Part shown: positions 1 to 12,500 of the stretch, one piece after another
How positions within the stretch are numbered: the stretch's first letter is position 1
Layout of the letters: each line of letters opens with the position of its first letter
Origin: Apostichopus parvimensis
Lineage: Eukaryota > Echinodermata > Holothuroidea > Aspidochirotida > Stichopodidae
Length of the DNA stretch: 27,372 nucleotides
Reading direction: 5' to 3'
Assembly (NCBI GenBank): GCA_000934455.1
Contig: KN882238.1
Location: 7,676-35,047 of the forward strand
Notes under the pieces: model-generated
What the model was told of the DNA's origin: nothing
Databases searched by the model: none
Seen by the model: the letters and a program-made list of their open reading frames with translations, nothing else
Program-made: the position numbers and the translations under genes

Positions 1-406
1 TAGTTAAGTAGCAAGAGTGGTAGTAACACGATTATACGATTGAGTAATTGTAGAGTATTTCGTATAATTTAAGTCATATAAATCCGCTTTTGACCTTTTG
101 ATTGGTAGTAAGTGTTGCATTTATATCTTTAATGTGTATCTTTGGCTTAAAAGAATATGTCGCTTGCATACACAAAGCAATAATAAATATAGTCTAAGAG
201 CAACTATAATTTGCCCACATGTTGCAAAAAAAAACGCTATATATGCTGTACCGCATAATTCCTGATATGTAGGTACGCTCTTAAACGACAAAAAACGCCA
301 CAAAGATATTGTTTCTTCTTACCCTGGGGTGAATTAATTGGGTGCAGCGTATACATGTAAATAACCCGAGATAGTCGTTCCACGACGTGACTACACGTAG
401 TCTATC

Positions 407-413
407 TATATAA
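407..413 (+). promoter_or_regulatory. TATA-like box
   Basis: TATATAA lies about 110 bases before the start codon. It would place a start site near 435-440 and leave a 5' UTR of about 85 bases. Upstream at 381-389 is the short inverted repeat CACGaCGTG. AT-rich DNA yields such motifs by chance, so this is tentative. Confidence 0.22.
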
Positions 414-522
414 TTATCACCATTGGACCTTGAACTTTGTCACGGCTTTAATTCAACTTTCGTTTTGCAGTTTTTATTTGTACTGTGAAGTACTGCCATC
501 GTTGACAAACATACATACCGCT

Positions 523-539
523 ATGGAGCCTTGGAAAAG
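523..539 (+). CDS. Receptor exon 1: start codon and first six residues
   Basis: ATG followed by GAGCCTTGGAAAAG, then the donor GTAAGA. Context CCGCTATGG has G at +4. The start is chosen because joining to 1188 completes a textbook signal peptide (MEPWKR then a hydrophobic run). Ends in phase 2. Confidence 0.75.
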
Positions 540-3500
540 GTAAGAATATTACTTAATAACTTATGACATTGTTTAACATTCATTTACAAATAATTAAGAC
601 AAAGGATGTAATTAAATTTATTTGTGTGAGTTTGGTGTTGCATTGAATTTACTTACGATTTCTACACTTAATTCATGCTCATCTAAGACTTCAACATAAG
701 CTATAATATTGCAATAGTATATATTAAATTTTGGAGTACTATATAGGATAAAGAACTCTCTTTGTAGCTGAAGTAAATAGAAAACTAAATGCTTGACATA
801 GGTACGTTTAACCATTTCGTAAGAAACAAACAGTAAAATAGAGGTTGAACACAGCTTAACGTAGCAATGTAGCAGTGGCTAGCAATATGTTTCAGGCTAA
901 TTTCCATTTTGTGGTTCCACGAGGAAGTAACCATTGTTTGTTGTGTATACCTGCTGCAATTAATCATTAGTAGTATTTGTTAAAGCCAGTAAAATAGTAG
1001 ATTACTGCAATTGCCGACTGATCTGACATTCAGATCGATTTTATTAATAGCTATCTGCATGGTTTTCATATTCATTGATGAAATTATATCTGATACTTTG
1101 TCAACTGTTTGAACTGTACTGATATAAGTTAATACATTTCAACATTGTCTTACTCTATATCTTTTCTTTAATCTCGTTCTCTGTAAGGGCCATTTCGACA
1201 ATCGTATTGCTGCTACTTGGTTCAATATCAACCATTGGTAAGTTAAAGATATCAATGACAAATTGTTCAATGTTTACTGGTATTCGTTTCATGCTTAGGA
1301 AAAGACGCTAGAACATACTAAGATATGTTTATTGATAAATTGTGATTATACAAAACCGAAATCACAACATGTTGACCTTTATATCAACTCATTTAAGTGT
1401 TTCTTGTTCTAGTGCATGCACATATAACTAAGACTCCATCGAGTGGTATCTTCCTTGAAGGCAGTGATGTTACATTGACGTGCGTTGTTGAAGGCAATAA
1501 ATACGTTGTGTGGGAAGAGTTCAATGATGCGACAGAGATTTTCATTGGCAAGGAAAAGAACACCGGCAAGAAGAAGTATGACAACTTTGAGATAAGTTCT
1601 GGTGCTGGAGATTTTAGTTTAATTATAAAAGACGTCCAGTTATCTGATGAAGGAACCTATGTATGCAAAGACAAAGACAGACTTGCAAATGCCACAGTGA
1701 CAATCGGAGGTAATACATTTCAAAGCAATAAACCAATGCGAAGTTCAAACAAATCAGTAGAGCCCTCATTTTCAAAGTTATTGAGGAATTAAAATCTTTA
1801 TGATTGCCTTTTCTTACGAAACGTGATCAACTTCATTGTCTTTGTTATTATGTCAGTCATATGTCAATCATATCAAAAACAATATGTTTAACCACATCGT
1901 CCCACAAATGTAATTGGAATCAATGTAATCTATTTTGTAGTTAACATTCGAAACTTATGACGCCCAGCTAGGCACTTTTATTGCAGTAGTTGCTTTAACT
2001 TGTGTAACTTCAATAGCATTCAAGTTGGAGCCTAGCATATATATTAATATGTCGGATACGTATCTTTCATTGACAGTTTTACCAAACGTGCACATTTATG
2101 TAAGGCAATCAGAAGCAACACATGCACCATTTACAAGTGCAGAGGTCAACATTACGTGTTCTGCATACAACGCTAGACCTGCTGTGTCTGTTTTCGAGCT
2201 AAGTGTCATTGGCAGTGAGAAGACGGTGACCATAACAAACGATAAATCCAATCAAAACGAAGATGGAAATACCTATGATTCATCAGCTTCTGTTCCTTAC
2301 ACCATGTCATCGGAAGAAATGTCGGTATGTTGCCGAGTATTTACAGCCGGACGGTGGCTCAATCACACTGAAAACTTCTGTAAGTACTGTGTCATGTTAG
2401 TCAATGGTAGATATTTAAGCTGAAAATGGCTGGAGGGAAAACTGAATAGAAAACGAAATATAAAGCCCATGAATGAGAGGCTCCATGGAAAATATAATAG
2501 AAATGTATCAATCGACAATACATGTATGCTATTCACTTTTGCAAATACTGACACCCTTCAATGCAAGTGACTACAAGATCCTAGAGCACACCTTTTTCAA
2601 GCCTGTCGTTGACGACATTTCCAATTGAATTTCACAGATTGCTAGTTTCAATAAACCTAATGTAGACTCGTAATAGGATGGCGCAGTTCAAAAGCTTATG
2701 GTCGAAGTTTATTAAAAATTGCAAATTCTAAATTTTATTTTAACCTTTAAGCCACTTTTGATATATGACCTAATGAGTACCCTTTTAGGCCATTCAATAT
2801 CCAGTCTGAAAGGCAAGAGGACGGATTATCGCATCAGTGGTACAACTATACGGACGTACAATTTGTGTCAGTGTTTAGATGGTAATAGTTCTCCACAATA
2901 TCTCCCCTGATCAATGACAAAAAGCTTTTAATATCAACACAAACAGATATACCAAGATGTAACATAACGAGCTCTGGTAACGAGATCAGATGTTTATGTC
3001 AAGCTTATCCACCGGTAAGCCAATATTACATGGATGTTAATGGACATAAACACGACGGAGATGTTTTTTTTGTTGAAGAAGACCACTCGATGAATATTAG
3101 ATGTTTTGCTACAAACGAATTAGGAACAGGACAGTCCGATCTTCTGTTTCCTGACGACATATATGGTAAGTGCATGTGTTCTATGCATGGGCACAATGCG
3201 AAAAGCATAATTGGCAGTGATTATTTATTTGTGGTAGAAACATTATTTTAATCACCTTTTTCATGATGATCTCCTAATTTACAAATAGGATTTTGTTTGC
3301 TAATGGAGGGTTTTCAGCATGAGAAAACAACGTCTAATCAACTTACATTCTCTGCTCTAGGCCACTCATGTAATGGAGAATTATTCAGATACCGAAACAC
3401 AATTTTTAGTGCACGGAAAGAAAATGAGCCTAAACATATGCTTCATTATTTTCAAAACAAATTTTACACTTTTAAAATGTTTATAATATGGTTATAACCA

Positions 3501-6500
3501 TTACTAACATTGTTGTCATTAATCTTAAGACCAGTAGTTTAAGTCAATATTTTGGTATGTTAAAAAAAGAAAAACCAACTTTCCCAACTTTTCTTTCTGA
3601 GTCAGGTTTTGGTATAGTCCCAGTAGCAGTGATCGTGACAGTTGTTGTCTTACTGGTGGTTCTAACAGTTATATACATCAGATATCGACTCCGTCCAAGG
3701 AACAAGAAATCAGACGGTATTTATTTATCTTTGTACATATAAAAGGATGCAATTTTATGTCCGCATTGATGGAAGGTTTGATGGAAGGATGAATAGATGG
3801 GTTGGTGGGTGGATGGGTGGGTGGGTGGTTGGGTGTAAAAGTGAATAACTGACTGCCTGCTGGTATTCTTGATGTGTAGCTGGCTGTATTAATGCATGTG
3901 TTAATGCATCGATGGTTTACTTGGTCGATAAGTGGCAGGCTGGATTAATGGATATATGTATGGATTAATTTATTGATTGATGGATAACTGGTTGATCGGA
4001 TTGCAACACGAATTGATGGATGTGTTGATTGAAGAATGGAAGAATGGATATATGTATAAATGAAAGAATACATGTAAGGAATAGATGAATACTTAATATG
4101 GTATATAATTACTACTTTATTTTCCTTATATATTGTATTTTCTGAAATATATTATTAGAGCAGGACTCCACCGTCATGTGATACGATTGCCAAAAAATAC
4201 TTCTAAAGTGAACGTCTCAGTATAGAGATTTATCCATACGTTGCAAAACAATACCTATCTCCGTGATATGAAATAACAAATGGCTCACGATGTCGAAACA
4301 TTAATCTTCAGTAATATCAATGGTGGTCATTATTTACGACGGTTGAACTCGCAAATCTTTAAATCTGGAGAGGAAAAGGTGCTTGTTGTCGCTACATTTT
4401 GATAATAACCTTGAATACGTTAATTGTCTGGACTGACAAAACAATGATTTGCAGAATGTTAAGAAGAAAACATTCAGCAGGCTGCTACTGTCAAAATTGT
4501 CTATGTCACTAAGAAATTGATCTTATTGGTTCGCGTCTTCTGCATCCGACCTTGGAAAAAGAATTACTTTCGTTACTATAATTCTGGAAGCCGATTTCTT
4601 GTTGCGTAAGTTGTCACTGTAACTGGAAGCGCACTGTCCACATAAATTTGCACAATAATTAACAATAATTAATCAAATGCAATGATATTATATAACTGAC
4701 AAATCTCACATTCATTAAGCAGTTTCGCATGGAGTTCAGTTTTTATTTCGATGTATATATTTTTCAATTTAAACAGATAAAATTGACAATAGAAGTATAA
4801 ACGACATATTGTTACACAGGCCTAGGAATCATGGGAAGAAAAGTTTTAGACTATATATCAATAGCCGCCAGGCCAGCAATTTTGAACTGATAATAATAAA
4901 CTAAAATACATACGCTCATATAATGAATATTTGTGATCTTTTTCAACATTACGTTGAAGTGAATAATTTTTGTCTCACGAGCTAAGTTAACATTCGTATT
5001 AATTTTATACCTTGTCCTTTGAAAATTCTGAGAAACAACAGATGTCAGGCAATTCACATTGCTGGTGCTTTCCTTATTTACTTGCAATGATATCCACGGC
5101 ATCGTAGAAATTTTGGTTAGACTGAGGCAATGATATTAATCAGCTCCTCAATTGATATAAAACTTTCAAATCCTGTTGAAAGTCCTTACGGTTCTGAATC
5201 AGGAGCGCATTAGTCAACTTGGATTATAAGGTCCAACAAAAAAGTGTAGTACTCAGAAGCACATAATGTAAATAGAAAATACCCTTGCTCTGATTTTCAG
5301 ATCGAATAAGGTCATAAGAATATGTTTGAAAATCTTAACGCAATATTTTTGAGTCATATCCTGCAAGATCTTTTGGGAATAATTTATGTAACATTTTGTG
5401 GAGCTGATCTAGTAGAATGCGTTAATGAAAAATTCATTCATTTCACCGAGCTCGTAATAATTACCTTACTATTTGTTCGCTTCTTTTTTATTTTTGTTAT
5501 GCTTTGGGATATTGAAAACAATAACCGTACTTTTTACCTACCAATAAAGGACTATAGTCTTCAAAATGTTTCGTTTTTTTGTAGAGTTAATATTGGTGGT
5601 TTTCCTCCTACAGAAGAGCAACCTAAAGAACATGGTGCTAACGAGGAGGAAAGTGTCAATCTACTCTCTCAGTCGTGAGTAAATCGAAACAGTGCAGAGC
5701 GCACTATAGCAATTTAATTTGTTACTTTAGACTAACTATACATTTTACCTTTGTAACTTTTGCATAACACTACATTCTTAACTTTGTTCTGGTTATCCAA
5801 ATGAGTTTTCTTATCACGGACAATTTCTATTCTCATCAATGAACATACGCAATGTGTTGTTTCTTATTTCTAGGGAAAGTAAACCAGATGAAAATGGACA
5901 ACAGGAAGATGCAGAAGGTATTGACTGCATTTGATGAATACTACCGATAGTAAAAGTTTATGAATTTTGTTTTCAAATTTGGATTTTTGAAACTTTTGTC
6001 TACTGTAACTGTAACTTTATTAAAGAAATGAGAAGGTTTAGGTATTGCCACACAATGAAACATTAACGGTTAATGGACATCAATTACTGTATGGGAAACG
6101 AGGCATATCCTGTACACATGTTTACTACCAAGTTGAGGTAAAACCCTCATACAATGAACCAAGAGCATATCCATGCCTCGAACGCAAACATACTTCACAA
6201 TCCTGTGTGACACACTACATACTATTTTGGGGATATTTGTTGCTTTTTGATCGAGCACCACTAACTATTGTTAACTCAATATGGTCTTACAAAGGACGGT
6301 TGGTAATATTCAAAATTATTAAAACCATTTACAAAAGTGTATATTCAATCCAGTGTATTTGAACTGATTTCCTGTATATTAGTATATCAAATTACGATAT
6401 ATCAATCATATCTCTTTGTAATGAACGAATGCATTGCGATATCTTTATTCGCCTTTATTTCGCACGTTCCGCCGTATAAGACACTCATTTCTGCTAACAT

Positions 6501-9500
6501 CAATGTTCCGGCTCGATACAGTGTTCGTCTTCAATCAATAAGATGTGACTCACACAATTAAGGCCATATCTGTATCTATGCGTTATGTGTATAGAAAAGC
6601 ACCGCATAGTTAAATATAAGTTTAGAATCTATTTGTATCATTTAGCAAAATATATTACCGTTGTTAAGTGTACGCCAACATGTCTTCTTTTCTACGATAG
6701 ACATCTCCGAAGGAAAACATGCAAATGATGAGGTAGCTTCAGGTCTTTCCCCTAAACCGTGAGTAGTGGAACATTATTTCACAATTAACATAATTATAAT
6801 CATACCATATATACTTTTCGAGAAAACGAATGCATTATAATTTAACATTAATAACACACTCTTTTTCTACAGTGACTCAACATGGCCACGAATTGACCTA
6901 ACCTGCGAGTTAAAAGGTACAGATTTAAGATTCTACTCCTTATCTCACATGACCGATGTTAACAAGGACAGACCATTTAAACACCTATAGAGACAAAAAT
7001 ATCGAGGATATACTACATACGATTAAATGTTTTTTTGATATTATAAATAAATATTCACATTGAGGTTTCATCGCACTCTATATGATGTGCACTTTTGCAT
7101 GTCTCACGGTAGCTAATATATGTAACTAATAAGAACATGTGGATGACGCAGAATAATTACTGATCAATTGCCACATTTTCTAGGATCATTTGAGTTTCTC
7201 AGTAACCAAAAAGCCCTGCCAGGTGATCTTGCATATTGCTCTACAAATTCAAAATACACAGGTGCACGTTGATCTGCTTTATGGTTACACCTTTTACATT
7301 ACTGTAATATAATATGATAGTAAATCATACGTGAGGAGCTGCCCTGATCTAAGCCTTTTCGTCCTTAACGGAATCATGGACACATTACAAAATGCATCCA
7401 AACAGAGGTTGAGAGACACTCAAATTGAGTTGAGGTGTTTTGTTTAATGCATCCATCATTTTCAAGGTTACTTATGCAATTAAAAACATGTTTTAAACTG
7501 CAGCAAGAAGAAATTTGTATATTATAATCATTTTCATCAAAATTTTGTCTGACATGTAATAAAGCTTGGTCATAATATATGGCAAATATTGTTTGTTAAT
7601 TGTGTCCATTTAATTTCATAGATCCACAGAGGTTCATAAGTAAAATCCTATTACAAGTCAATAAAGACTGGGAAATTTTCGCCATTGAAGTTTTAAACAT
7701 ATCAGAAAAAGTTGTGGAAGAAGCAGTGATGAAAAATGACAACTTCAAAGGTGAGACTTTTCATTAATTGATTAAGAATTGGTACAGATGCAAAGTGGCA
7801 AATAATACAAGAAAATTGTAAAATTGTCAGACTATATTTAATTGTTTGGGATTTAGCTAGAAACTTGTTATAAAAATGTATCGTCGGAATGATTCTATAA
7901 TATATTCAACTTGATTGTACTATTACATTGAAATAATTCTAGCGATTGAAACCCATGATACTTCCTTGCAGATCAAATAACTGCAGTTACTGAAAATATG
8001 ATCTCAAACCATGCCATTGTATTAGACGAAAATGCAAAATTGTGTAAGGAATTTGACCTTGAAATCGTGAAGGACGAAAACGGATGCTTCTTACGACACA
8101 TTAACAACTCAAGAGCTGGTAAGTGTATAACTAATTTGTCCTTTTCTGAAAGTTTGTTGAGAGCCACCAGTTGTTTGATATTGTGGAACACCAAGAGCTA
8201 AGGAGAAGGTTCTTCTACTAATGAAGGATGCGTTATTGTTTGACTGTTAGAGGGGAGAGACGATCAAGGTCAAATGTCCTGTTTTCAAATACTAAAATTG
8301 AACGTTAGAAAGAGTATTGCTCTGCAATGTCATTACTGATCAAACTATTTGGAGAGGGGTGGTAAATAATCTCTTTACCACCACCCGGTTTCGAAGTCCA
8401 TGAAAACAGTTTATCATGTAACCAGTTACATTAGAACACACTAGTCATTATTCCGTATATAAATCTATACGTATCAGAAGATAGCGCAACGGTGTAATTA
8501 TATATTATCATGAGTATGTTATTAAATGTTGCTATCATATTCTTTTTAGTTTACATTTACACAGTTAATCTGATTTTCTCTTGTCATTATTGTCTAAACA
8601 TGGAATGCAAATCCTTAATGTTCCACTACATATATGCTTTATACTACATTTCGTCGTTTTTGTAAACAACACAAATGGCTGTGGAAGTATATTTCTGCTA
8701 AATTTATGGTTTCCAAGTGTTTAAGCAAATTAATGCATTCGTGTTTTATTTTCTTACCAACGACTTAATCTTGAGTATTTGTCATTGTTTTATTCAACGG
8801 CGTTTTTTATTTTAGACCTGGTTCTACAAACAGCTCACGAGCAGGATCCTGTAGATATTCCAAACAGGTTCGTTTGACTAGTTTGAACAACTATCATGCA
8901 TCCATACACGTCTATGCAACAGCCATTCTATCTCAAGCTTGCTGATTGAAATATAAGCGAGAAACTTTTGTTTGGCAAATAGAATCACCCTTAAGGTCAC
9001 AGCATACCAGTATTGAACAATAATAGAGGTAGTAGTTTAATATTAAGCATATTATGAGTGTTTCATAAACTAATGAAAATCTGAAATGATAGGCATTAGT
9101 TACTATAAAATCCATGACTGTGTCAACATATGGTGTAATATTGAAACTTAAATATTTACTTTCCTATTGTGTACATTTTAGTAAAAAGACACTATTTTCA
9201 ACAGTATTGTTGGCATTGGACCACTTGATTGGAAACGTGGGACAGGCGAGATTATTGCAATCGTATTCAGAAACCAAAGATAATAAACGAAATGCATGTG
9301 AGCATCTAAGAAACACGGGAAGGCTAAAGGATAACCAGCAAATGCTCACGGAATTGAGTGAGAACTTAAAGAAATGCCATCTTCTCAGTGCATGGAAGCG
9401 ACTCTCCTCGTATACTGAATCGAGTGAGTATATTATTACTTCAGGAACTTGAAGAATCAACAGAACACTTACTATTTAACAATTGCTATTGTTGTTCAAA

Positions 9501-12500
9501 AGTGTAACAATACATTTACATATTACTCATGAAATTCATTTAATCTGAATTAACAAAGGCACTATTAAAATTATAAGGTTATGTTGAAGATTGTTTCTAC
9601 TAATAAAATGTTAACTTTTTTAAATAGAAACGTTTGGAAAACTACTCTCAAATATTTCACACGGAATGGAATGTGACTGGGAAATTTTCGCAGTCATCGA
9701 TTTAAAGCTGAAAGAAGAAGATGTGGTTCAAATCATCTCAAGTGAGAAAACTGTTGAAGGTCAGTGACACATTTCATACATGAATATTATTGAAAATATT
9801 TATGTAATACTTGTAATACATGTCGAGGTTTTAATACAAAACGTGCCCCTCTTGCGATACAACTTTTGTTGATAAACCTCTATTTTTCTACACATGGTAA
9901 TCATTAAAAGGAATTGTCAATGAAGTTTTCGCTAGAGAAACGTGACTGATCATTCTGAACTAATAATGAATGGGAGTCGCTGAAGGTGTTGTCCCGACTA
10001 TGTAATAACACAGTGTTCAAACTTCATTGTAATACGTTAATGTACACTTTGTACGATGTGTGCCTACTTTTTTTCCGTCGTAGTTGCAACTTGCCTACGT
10101 TACAATCGACCCCAAGTCTTGGACGATTATGATACAACTAGTATGTCAATCCATTGTGTTTTCTAACAATTCAACCAATTAATTTAATATCTTAAAAACA
10201 ACATAGCATCCATGGATGCTAAACAACAGGATTTGCACTTTGTAAACGTGGTCTTCAATACGTACAATTATTTTACTCCACCCCTACATCTAATGTATAC
10301 TGGTGATGAGATACTGTTCATACGAAAGTTTTGTCAAAATTATTAAAACATTTGCTCACACCACACCCATTACAAACTGATCTGAAATTGGTAGGTCGGA
10401 ATGGATTTTTAGGCGCTACTATAGAGTGACGTAATACGATGAGATACGAACCTCCCAAAATTAGGCTAAAACCCTTAAATGATATCAAATATCAAAGCTG
10501 CCCATTTTTGTGCTAAAAATACCATTTTAAACTTCCAATTTTTTTGGTGAAAATTTGCATTACGTCAATGTAACACGCTTAAGGTTACATGATTAAAGAG
10601 GTAGTAAATGTTGCATAAAAAATTGAAGACGGTTTTATAAACTTCCCTTCAAGTTACAGAGTAAATTCCACTTTCAAAGTGTATACGACTATTTGTATTT
10701 TATTCTTGTTACAAGCATTCGGGGAATATTGCAGAATCAAACGCAAGTGTCACGAATATAAGTATCGGTTGTATTTCTCTATTTATTTATACCAAGGACT
10801 TGAACAACTCCTGGATGGACGTTGCACAATATAAACAAACGGGTTATTTGGCATATATTATTATTGTGTTTTTTCTACCTCTACTTTGTTTTCACATCTT
10901 CCTGTGTAGGTCAGATTCGAAGTGCATTGGACTTATGGTCAAAAGAGAACAATTGCAAGGAGTATGAAAATCTTTTGAATATATTGGTAGACAGCTCTGT
11001 TTGCAACGACACTGAACATAATAGCTGCTGGAGGAGGCTGTCAGGTTATCAACAAGCAAAAACTGGATCAGGTAATACAACAAATATCATTTGGAAAGAA
11101 ATAACTGAAAGTTTGTTATTATTGTCAATCTCAATATTTCATCATTTTCTCAACATGTAATAACCAGTATATGAAAATACATACGAAGTAAACGATTTAT
11201 GTTCCCTCTGTAAAATGATATCACTATTCCAACATACATAATGACGTCTGTATGATATGAGATGTAGTTACAGAAGTGTCAAAAAAGAACGTTGAACATC
11301 AAGAACAATTTTGGCAATGAATTGCATTTTATTTGAAGCTTAACATAGTCACATACATTATTTGACTTCTCTTGTGTTACCACATGATCATATATTTTAA
11401 TCTTAAGAACAAAATAAACATGAATAACAGTACGCAAAATCCGAGTAAACGAAGAACAACACGGCAACACATCAACAACTTCTAATGCAACGGTGAGGCT
11501 TCAAAACGAGATCATTTCATGTTTTAATGAAATAGGGGTAGAAAGGAAAATATCACAGACAATTTTAATCGTCTCATTACGAACCTAAATCCCCAAGTTG
11601 TAACTTTTCTATCATTTCTGAAAGCTACTGTAGTAGGTATTTGCATTATTTAGTAATGCCATGTAAAGGATTCAAGGATAATCAGATAATCTGATTGAAA
11701 TTTCTTAATTTAGGTATTACCGAGAAACGTTAGAGTACTGCTATACGATTTGTTTCATTATGATTATCATATACATCTTGCATCATCAGCAGTAGACGAC
11801 CAAAATACCAACGAGAGAAACTGCGAAAGGTAAGATTTTCTACGGTTAGTTGATAATGAAAGTAACGTGTTAGATATAAAGACGAATCCGAATATTAGGG
11901 CAATGGGATGATATGAATTGTGCACAAGACGGAAAGGTGGGTGGTAATGATAGGCAAATGTGTTATCACACCAAGCAACTCCCACTTATATGTTAAACGT
12001 TTTAATGCCTTACGTTTTTGTTAATATGATATATATGAAGTAAATATGTGCTACAAGGACTATATTCATGTTAATTACATTTAATGATTATTATTGATCA
12101 CATTAGTGGTTAGTACTACATATGTGATAGGTATAACATTGTTAAACAACGACATACTAGTAGTTGGGTATGCCACGGTATGCCGGTTGATACGGTAATG
12201 CACGCAGTGTATATTAAGGAAAGGTTTGCAGTAGTCGTTGTTAAGACAATGAATTAAAAAGAGTGGACATGATACGATCTAAGTGTATGTGCTATGATTG
12301 TTATAATCGTTGTTCCTTTGTTCAATGCTAATAACAATGTAACATTCTATCAGCTTGTACGATTCTATCATCTCTAATACAGATCACAAAACCCAGACGA
12401 TGTGTTCAACGAAATGATCAAATCAGTTTCAGTAATGATTGGAAACACAGGAGCCTTCTATTTACTTCAAACGTATAATGATGTTTGCGATCAAAATGAG

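Noticed and set aside
3361-3497. Open segment after TCTGCTCTAG, reading GHSCNGELFRYRNTIFS, as an extra receptor exon
   Set aside because: No usable GT donor follows in frame, and it adds no recognisable domain; the Ig3 exon joins the TM exon cleanly without it.
6045-6362. 105-codon open frame in the intron between exons 9 and 10
   Set aside because: No splice signals of matching phase and no domain; an opposite-strand frame overlaps it. It behaves like a chance open frame.
7666-7682. GGGAAATTTTC as an NF-kappaB site in exon 13 (and again in exon 17)
   Set aside because: It lies in coding sequence for the conserved DWEIFA motif, which explains its repetition, and it departs from the consensus at the last positions.
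9164-9460. 98-codon open frame on the minus strand
   Set aside because: It is the shadow of the DED-like exon 16 on the plus strand, which has splice sites and a paralogue in exon 21.
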